A stretch of 56,607 bases of DNA from Pseudomonas citronellolis (GTDB taxonomy: Bacteria > Pseudomonadota > Gammaproteobacteria > Pseudomonadales > Pseudomonadaceae), in NCBI RefSeq assembly GCF_900112375.1, contig NZ_FOLS01000043.1, forward strand, positions 1 through 56,607. Reading direction: 5' to 3'. Position numbers and translations under genes: made by a program. The notes below the pieces were generated by a model. The model saw only the letters and a list, made by a program, of their open reading frames with translations, was not told where the DNA came from and searched no databases. Positions 51,432 to 56,607 of the stretch are shown here, piece by piece. Positions within the stretch are counted from its first letter, which is position 1. Each line of letters begins with the position of its first letter.

Positions 51432-53819
51432 TCAGAAGGTCTGCCCCAGGGAGAACTGGAAGATCTGGGTTTCCGCGTTGTCCGGCTTCTTGATCGGGGT
51501 ACCGAGGCTGAAGCTCAGCGGGCCGAGCGCGGTGATCCAGGTCAGACCGACACCCACGGACATGGCCATGTCGTTCAGCTTGATACCGTCGCAACCCTGG
51601 GTGGTGGACAGCGGGCAGTCGGAGTCGAACACGTTGCCCACGTCCCAGAACAGCACGGTACGCAGTTGGCTCTGGTCCTTGACGAAGGGCAGCGGGAACA
51701 GCAGTTCGGCGCCGCCGGTGATCATCACGTTACCACCGAAGGCCTGCGGATCCTGGTCCGGGTCAGTGTAGCGGCCACGGGCGTCGGGGCCACCCGACAC
51801 GACGCTGGTCGCGGGGTCGGCGACGCTCGGCGTACTGCGCGGGCCGAGGGAGCTGTCCTTGAAGCCGCGCACCGAGTTGAAGCCGCCGGCGTAGTAGTTC
51901 TCGTAGAACGGCAGGCGATCGGTGGAGCCGTAGCCGTCGCCGTAGCCCAGCTCGGTGTGGAAGCGCATGGTGTAGGTGTCGGACAGCGGCGCGAAGATCT
52001 GGCCGCGATAGTCCAGCTTGTAGAACGACAGGTCGCTGCCGGGGATGGTCGATTCCAGCACCAGGCTTTGCGAGTGGCCGCGGGTGGCCAGCACGCCCTT
52101 GTTCAGGGTGGACTCGGACCAGCCGATGGAGGCCTTGAAGTTGGTGAAGTTGTCGCCTTCCTTCTCGAGGAAGTCGAAGATCTCGTCGACGGTGTAGGCG
52201 CCGGTGTCGATGGTGTCGCGCTGCACGGTCAGGCCGTAGGTCAGGCGCGAGGTCTCGCTGATCGGGTAGCCGATGCTGACGCCGGCGCCGAGGCTGTTCA
52301 CCGAGTAGTCGGAGACGTCGACGTCGAGCTTGTCGTAGTCGGTCTTGCGATAGAAGGCGTTGTAGCCCAGGCTCACGCCGTCGACGGTCCAGTAGGGGTC
52401 GACGAAGCCGAAGTTGTAGCGGGTCTGGTAGTCGGACTTGGTCAGGCCGATGCTGACCTTGTTACCGGTACCCAGGAAGTTGTTCTGGCTGATCGAGCCG
52501 CCGAGGATCAGGCCGGCATCCTGGGCGAAGCCGATGCTGGCGGTGATGGAGCCGGAGGGCTGCTCTTCCACGCTGTAGTTGACGTCCACCTGGTCGTCGG
52601 TGCCCGGAACGGCCGGGGTCTCGACGTTGACCGTCTTGAAGTAGCCCAGGCGCTCCAGGCGCTGCTTGGACTGGTCGATCAGGTAGGTGCTGGCCCAGCC
52701 GCCTTCCATCTGGCGCATCTCGCGGCGCAGCACCTGGTCTTCGGTCTTGGTGTTGCCGCGGAAGTTGATGCGGTTGACGTAGGCGCGCTTGCCCGGGTCG
52801 ACCACGTAGGTGATGGACACGGTCTTGTCGTCGTCATGGGCTTCCGGCACGCCGTTGACGTTGGCGAAGGTGTAGCCCTCGTTACCCAGGCGGCGGGTGA
52901 TCAGGTCGGAGGTGGAGGTCATCACCTTGCGCGAGAACACCTGGCCCGGCTCGACCAGCATCAGCTTCTTGATTTCTTCTTCCGGCACCTTGAGGTCGCC
53001 GGTCAGCTTCACTTCGCGGACCTTGTACTTCTCACCCTCGTTGATGTTGACGGTGATGTAGACGTGTTTCTTGTCCGGAGTGATGGAAACCTGGGTGGAG
53101 GCGATATCCATGTGGATATAACCGCGGTCCAGGTAGTAGGAGCGCAGGCGTTCCAGGTCGCCGGAGAGCTTCTCGCGGGAATACTTGTCGTCGTTCTTGA
53201 AGAAGGACAGCCAGTTGGTTTCCTTCAGCTCGAAGAGGCCGGTCAGGTCCTCGTCGGAGAACACGGTGTTGCCGACCACGTTGACGTGGGCGATGGCTGC
53301 GACCGTGCCTTCGTTGACGGTGATCTTCAGCGCCACGCGGTTGCGCGGCTGCGGAGTGACCTGGGTCTCGATGTTGGCCGAGTAGCGGCCCTGGGCCACG
53401 TACTGGCGCTGCAGCTCGTTGCGCACGCCTTCGAGGGTGGCGCGCTGGAAGATTTCGCCTTCGGCCAGGCCGGACTGCTTGAGGCCCTTCATCAGGTCTT
53501 CGGTGCTGATGGCCTTGTTGCCTTCGATCTCGATGCTGGAGATGGACGGGCGCTCGACCACGTCGATGACCAGTACGTTGCCATCGCGGCCGAGGTGGAT
53601 ATCCTGGAAGAAGCCGGTCTTGAACAGCGAGCGGGTCGCCTCGACCAGACGGCGGTCATCGATCTGGTCGCCGACGTTCAGCGGCAGGGCGGCGAACACG
53701 CTACCCGCGGATACGCGCTGCAGGCCGTTGACGCGGATGTCGGAAACTGTGAAGGACTCTGCGTGAACCTGGGCGATCATCAACGCGGAAAGAGCCGCGG
53801 GTAACAGAAAGCGTTTCAT
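51432..53819 (-). CDS. bamA: outer membrane assembly factor BamA
   Basis: 795 residues. Signal peptide to about residue 20, five POTRA domains (about 22-420), then a 16-strand barrel. V-R-G-F in loop 6 is near 650; the chain ends S-L-G-Q-T-F with the terminal Phe of the beta signal. Start at the ATG at 53819 (M-K-R-F-L-L-P). The extracellular loop after the V-R-G-F segment has a Pro/Ser/Asp-rich stretch. Confidence 0.97.
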   Translation of the reverse strand: MKRFLLPAALSALMIAQVHAESFTVSDIRVNGLQRVSAGSVFAALPLNVGDQIDDRRLVEATRSLFKTGFFQDIHLGRDGNVLVIDVVERPSISSIEIEGNKAISTEDLMKGLKQSGLAEGEIFQRATLEGVRNELQRQYVAQGRYSANIETQVTPQPRNRVALKITVNEGTVAAIAHVNVVGNTVFSDEDLTGLFELKETNWLSFFKNDDKYSREKLSGDLERLRSYYLDRGYIHMDIASTQVSITPDKKHVYITVNINEGEKYKVREVKLTGDLKVPEEEIKKLMLVEPGQVFSRKVMTSTSDLITRRLGNEGYTFANVNGVPEAHDDDKTVSITYVVDPGKRAYVNRINFRGNTKTEDQVLRREMRQMEGGWASTYLIDQSKQRLERLGYFKTVNVETPAVPGTDDQVDVNYSVEEQPSGSITASIGFAQDAGLILGGSISQNNFLGTGNKVSIGLTKSDYQTRYNFGFVDPYWTVDGVSLGYNAFYRKTDYDKLDVDVSDYSVNSLGAGVSIGYPISETSRLTYGLTVQRDTIDTGAYTVDEIFDFLEKEGDNFTNFKASIGWSESTLNKGVLATRGHSQSLVLESTIPGSDLSFYKLDYRGQIFAPLSDTYTMRFHTELGYGDGYGSTDRLPFYENYYAGGFNSVRGFKDSSLGPRSTPSVADPATSVVSGGPDARGRYTDPDQDPQAFGGNVMITGGAELLFPLPFVKDQSQLRTVLFWDVGNVFDSDCPLSTTQGCDGIKLNDMAMSVGVGLTWITALGPLSFSLGTPIKKPDNAETQIFQFSLGQTF

Positions 53820-53851
53820 GGAGTCCTTTTTTTCCAACTGACAAATAAAGA

Positions 53852-53874
53852 ATCTGCCGCGTGAGGCGGCAGAT
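53852..53874 (-). terminator. hairpin between rseP and bamA
   Basis: ATCTGCCGC-N5-GCGGCAGAT followed on the minus strand by TCTTTATTTG. It may partly end rseP transcripts before bamA. Confidence 0.6.
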
Positions 53875-53891
53875 CAGAAACCCAATGGCAG

Positions 53892-55244
53892 CTACAGTCG
53901 ACTCAGATCGTTGACCAGGGCCAGCAACATGACCCCAACGACCAGGCTGATGCCGATCTGCATCCCCCAAGCCTGGACCCGCTCTGACAATGGGCGGCCA
54001 CGCACCCACTCGACCAGGTAGAACAGCAGATGCCCGCCATCGAGGACGGGAATCGGCAACAGGTTGAGCACCCCCAAACTAATGCTCAGATAGGCGAGGA
54101 AATGCAGAAAATCCCCTACGCCGGACTGGGCCGAAGCGCCCGCCACTTTAGCAATGGTTATCGGCCCGCTCAAGTTTTTTACCGAGAGCTGGCCCAGCAC
54201 CATTTTCTTTAGAGAATCCAGGGTTAGCAGACTCATCGACCAGGTTCGGGAGAGCGCTTCGCCCACCGCGGCGACCGGACCGAAGCTGACTTCGCGGAGC
54301 ATTTCCGCCGGCCACTGGCCACCGGCCACACCGGCCCCCAGGTAACCGGCACGGGCCTTGCCCTCGCCTTTCGCCGCCAGTTTCAGGGTCAGCTCGCGCT
54401 CCTGGCCGTCGCGCAGCAGGGCGATGCTCACGGACTGCTCCGGACGAGCGCGTACCTTGTCGACCACCTGCTGCCAGTCGTCCACCGCCTGGCCGTCCAC
54501 CCGCAGCAGCCGGTCGCCGATGGCCAGGCCCGCGGCCTTGCCGGGGCCCTGCGGGTCCAGCTCGGCGATCACCGGCGGCATGGCCGGGCGCCACGGCTGG
54601 ATGCCCAGGCAGCCGATGGGATCGGGGTTGTCCGCGCTCTTCAGCCAGGCCTTGATCGGCAACTGGTGCAGGCTCTGCGCCGAGGAGCCCGGCTCGCGCA
54701 CACTGACGCTCAACTCGCCGGTCTCGCCCAGGCGCCGCACCAGGCGCAGGTTGACCGCCGCCCAGCCGTCCACCGGCTCGCCATCCACCGCCAGCACTTC
54801 CTGGCCGGCGGCCAGGCCGCCCAGCGCCGCCGGGCTGTCGGGCACGATGGAGCCGATGACCGGGCGCACCTGCTGGGTGCCCAGCATGGCGAGGATCCAG
54901 AAGAACAGGATGGCCAGCAGGAAGTTGGCCACAGGGCCGGCCGCGACTATGGCGATGCGCTGGAATACCGTCTTGCGGTTGAAGGCCTGGTCGAGCTGGT
55001 CGAGGGGCACCTCGCCCTCGCGCTCGTCGAGCATCTTCACGTAGCCGCCCAGGGGAATGGCGGCCACCACGAATTCGGTGCCGTGGCGGTCGTGCCAGCG
55101 CACCAGGGGCGTGCCGAAGCCCACCGAGAAGCGCAGCACCCTGACCCCACAGCGGCGCGCCACCCAGAAGTGACCGAACTCGTGGAATGTCACCAGGACG
55201 CCAAGGGCGATGATCAGCCCGACGACCATGTAAAGTGCGCTCAT
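53892..55244 (-). CDS. rseP: site-2 intramembrane protease RseP/MucP
   Basis: 450 residues. Zinc motif H21-E22-F-G-H25 in the first helix, two PDZ domains (about 115-195 and 205-290), and the N-L-L-P-I-P-V-L-D-G-G motif near 390-400. Cuts the anti-sigma factor MucA to release AlgU. Start at the ATG at 55244. It lies between dxr and bamA as in other Pseudomonas. Confidence 0.97.
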   Translation of the reverse strand: MSALYMVVGLIIALGVLVTFHEFGHFWVARRCGVRVLRFSVGFGTPLVRWHDRHGTEFVVAAIPLGGYVKMLDEREGEVPLDQLDQAFNRKTVFQRIAIVAAGPVANFLLAILFFWILAMLGTQQVRPVIGSIVPDSPAALGGLAAGQEVLAVDGEPVDGWAAVNLRLVRRLGETGELSVSVREPGSSAQSLHQLPIKAWLKSADNPDPIGCLGIQPWRPAMPPVIAELDPQGPGKAAGLAIGDRLLRVDGQAVDDWQQVVDKVRARPEQSVSIALLRDGQERELTLKLAAKGEGKARAGYLGAGVAGGQWPAEMLREVSFGPVAAVGEALSRTWSMSLLTLDSLKKMVLGQLSVKNLSGPITIAKVAGASAQSGVGDFLHFLAYLSISLGVLNLLPIPVLDGGHLLFYLVEWVRGRPLSERVQAWGMQIGISLVVGVMLLALVNDLSRL

Positions 55245-55266
55245 CTCTACCTCCAGGGCTCAGGGC

Positions 55267-56457
55267 CTAGCGACCACGCCCATGCAACCAGGCCTGCGCG
55301 GCTTCGCGCGCACGGCGGTCGGCCTCCAGCACCACGTCGAGGCTTTCGACCGGCGTGGCAGCCTCGCGGTTCAGCACCTCGTCGATGATAACCGCGATCT
55401 CGGTGAAACGGATGCGCCGTTCGAGGAATGCGGCCACCGCCACCTCGTTGGCGGCATTGAGCATAGCCGGCGCGCTGCCGCCCGCCTCGGCCGCCTGGCG
55501 TGCCAAGCGCAGGCAGGGGAAGCGCTGTTCGTCGGGGGCCTGGAAGTCCAGGCGGGCGATGCCGAACAGGTCCAGCGGCGATACCCCGGAGTCGATGCGC
55601 TCGGGCCAGGCCAGGGCGTGGGCGATGGGCGTGCGCATGTCGGGGTTGCCCAACTGGGCGAGCACCGAGCCATCCACGTAGTCGACCAGGGAATGGATCA
55701 CGCTCTGCGGATGGATCACCACTTCCACCTTCGACGGTGGGGCATCGAACAGCCAGCAGGCCTCGATCAGTTCCAGGCCCTTGTTCATCATGCTGGCCGA
55801 GTCGACGGAAATCTTCCGCCCCATGGACCAGTTGGGGTGGGCACAGGCCTGCTCCGGGGAAACTTCTGACAGTTGATCCAGCGGCGTCTCGCGGAACGGG
55901 CCGCCGGAGGCGGTCAGCAGGATGCGTCGCACGCCGACCTGGCCCAGGCCCCGGGCGTAGTCACCGGGCATGCACTGGAAGATCGCATTGTGCTCGCTGT
56001 CGATCGGCAGCAGCACCGCGCCGTGGGCCTGCACTTCGTGCATGAACAGGGCGCCGGACATCACCAGCGCCTCCTTGTTGGCCAGCAGCACGCGCTTGCC
56101 GGCCTGCACCGCCGCCAGGGTCGGCTTGAGGCCGGCGGCGCCGACGATGGCCGCCATGACCACGTCCACGTCCGGATGGCCGGCGACTTCGCACAGCCCC
56201 GGCTCGCCCACCAGTACGCGAGTGGCCAGGCCTTCGGCCTGCAGGGCGCCCTGCAGATGGCGGGCCTGCTCGTCGCTGGCGACCACCGCGAAACGCGGCC
56301 GGTGGGCCAAACACAGGGCCTCCAGCTCGGCGAGACGGGAATGCCCGGTGATGGCGAAGACGCTGTAGCGCTGCGGATGCCGAGCGAGGACGTCCAGGGT
56401 GCTCAGGCCGATGGAGCCGGTGGCCCCCAGCACGCAGACTTGCTGCGGCGCGCTCAT
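55267..56457 (-). CDS. dxr: 1-deoxy-D-xylulose-5-phosphate reductoisomerase
   Basis: 396 residues. NADPH site G-A-T-G-S-I-G near 10-16; metal-binding acids in P-I-D-S-E-H near 150 and in the [15 protein letters not shown] region near 210-225. Second step of the MEP pathway. The start overlaps the cdsA stop by four bases. Confidence 0.97.
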   Translation of the reverse strand: MSAPQQVCVLGATGSIGLSTLDVLARHPQRYSVFAITGHSRLAELEALCLAHRPRFAVVASDEQARHLQGALQAEGLATRVLVGEPGLCEVAGHPDVDVVMAAIVGAAGLKPTLAAVQAGKRVLLANKEALVMSGALFMHEVQAHGAVLLPIDSEHNAIFQCMPGDYARGLGQVGVRRILLTASGGPFRETPLDQLSEVSPEQACAHPNWSMGRKISVDSASMMNKGLELIEACWLFDAPPSKVEVVIHPQSVIHSLVDYVDGSVLAQLGNPDMRTPIAHALAWPERIDSGVSPLDLFGIARLDFQAPDEQRFPCLRLARQAAEAGGSAPAMLNAANEVAVAAFLERRIRFTEIAVIIDEVLNREAATPVESLDVVLEADRRAREAAQAWLHGRGR

Positions 56458-56607
56458 GGCGTGCCCCAGCCGCTGGCCCAGAGCAGCACGGTGAAGACCG
56501 GGATGGCCGCGGTCAGGCTGTCGATGCGGTCGAGGACGCCGCCGTGGCCGGGCAGCAGGTTGCTGCTGTCCTTCAGGCCCGATTCGCGCTTGAACATGCT
56601 CTCGGTC
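56454..56607 (-). CDS. cdsA: phosphatidate cytidylyltransferase CdsA, C-terminal 50 residues (cut by window edge)
   Basis: The C-terminal 50 codons are visible; the 5' part is beyond the right edge. [10 protein letters not shown]...[13 protein letters not shown] is the CDP-diglyceride synthase signature. A last membrane helix follows, ending G-W-G-T-P. Makes CDP-diacylglycerol at the inner membrane. Confidence 0.95.
   Translation of the reverse strand, partial: TESMFKRESGLKDSSNLLPGHGGVLDRIDSLTAAIPVFTVLLWASGWGTP

Overview
The window is 56.6 kb of high-GC chromosome from a Pseudomonas, most likely of the P. aeruginosa group (P. nitroreducens / P. citronellolis / P. knackmussii-like; inferred). 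Fpr, RpoS, MutS, LpxD, FabZ and the RsmZ RNA read as close relatives of their P. aeruginosa versions. The gene order from erdR/dgkA to cdsA follows the P. aeruginosa PA3603-PA3651 segment as I recall it. It is almost entirely core chromosome. The accessory material is one truncated insertion sequence at the left edge and several families of intergenic palindromic repeats.

Layout. 1-105: start of an IS110-family transposase (minus strand), with its non-coding left end apparently inside a REP half-site. 450-4450: kup, rimO and a DUF1456 gene. 4424-5370: a composite repeat block. 5371-6515: a DUF2784 membrane protein and trmO. 6722-8658: fpr and its divergent LysR activator finR. 8932-11143: dgkA, erdR and an EamA transporter. 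11147-17841: a tRNA acp3U transferase, a PA3611-type secreted protein, a DUF3820 protein, a phosphoketolase-fold enzyme, a beta-CASP nuclease and a LOG-type protein. 18326-23116: recX, recA (with a LexA box), pncC and mutS. 23183-25896: fdxA, the small RNA rsmZ with its GacA box, a 1.1-kb repeat block, and rpoS.

The right half is mostly one long minus-strand series: rpoS-nlpD-pcm-surE-truD-ispF; fghA-adhC with the divergent regulator gfnR; a VTT membrane protein-ispD-ftsB-eno-kdsA-pyrG-tilS; accA-dnaE-rnhB-lpxB-lpxA-fabZ-lpxD-skp-bamA-rseP-dxr-cdsA (cut by the edge). Only gfnR and yedE/yedF run the other way there. Together these genes cover lipid A and Kdo synthesis, outer-membrane protein assembly, the MEP isoprenoid pathway, nucleotide and fatty-acid precursors, DNA replication and repair, tRNA modification, stationary-phase and Gac/Rsm control, and formaldehyde detoxification.

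The most interesting structures lie outside the genes: the IS110 left end (a candidate bridge-RNA locus) next to a REP half-site; a roughly 500-bp dispersed repeat present twice in inverted orientation that carries a frame-conserved small ORF; a 161-bp tandem duplication that fuses the start of fghA to the end of adhC; rsmZ with a perfect GacA box 184 bp upstream; and an intrinsic terminator that ends just before the ispF start codon. I saw no CRISPR array, prophage, defence island or biosynthetic cluster.
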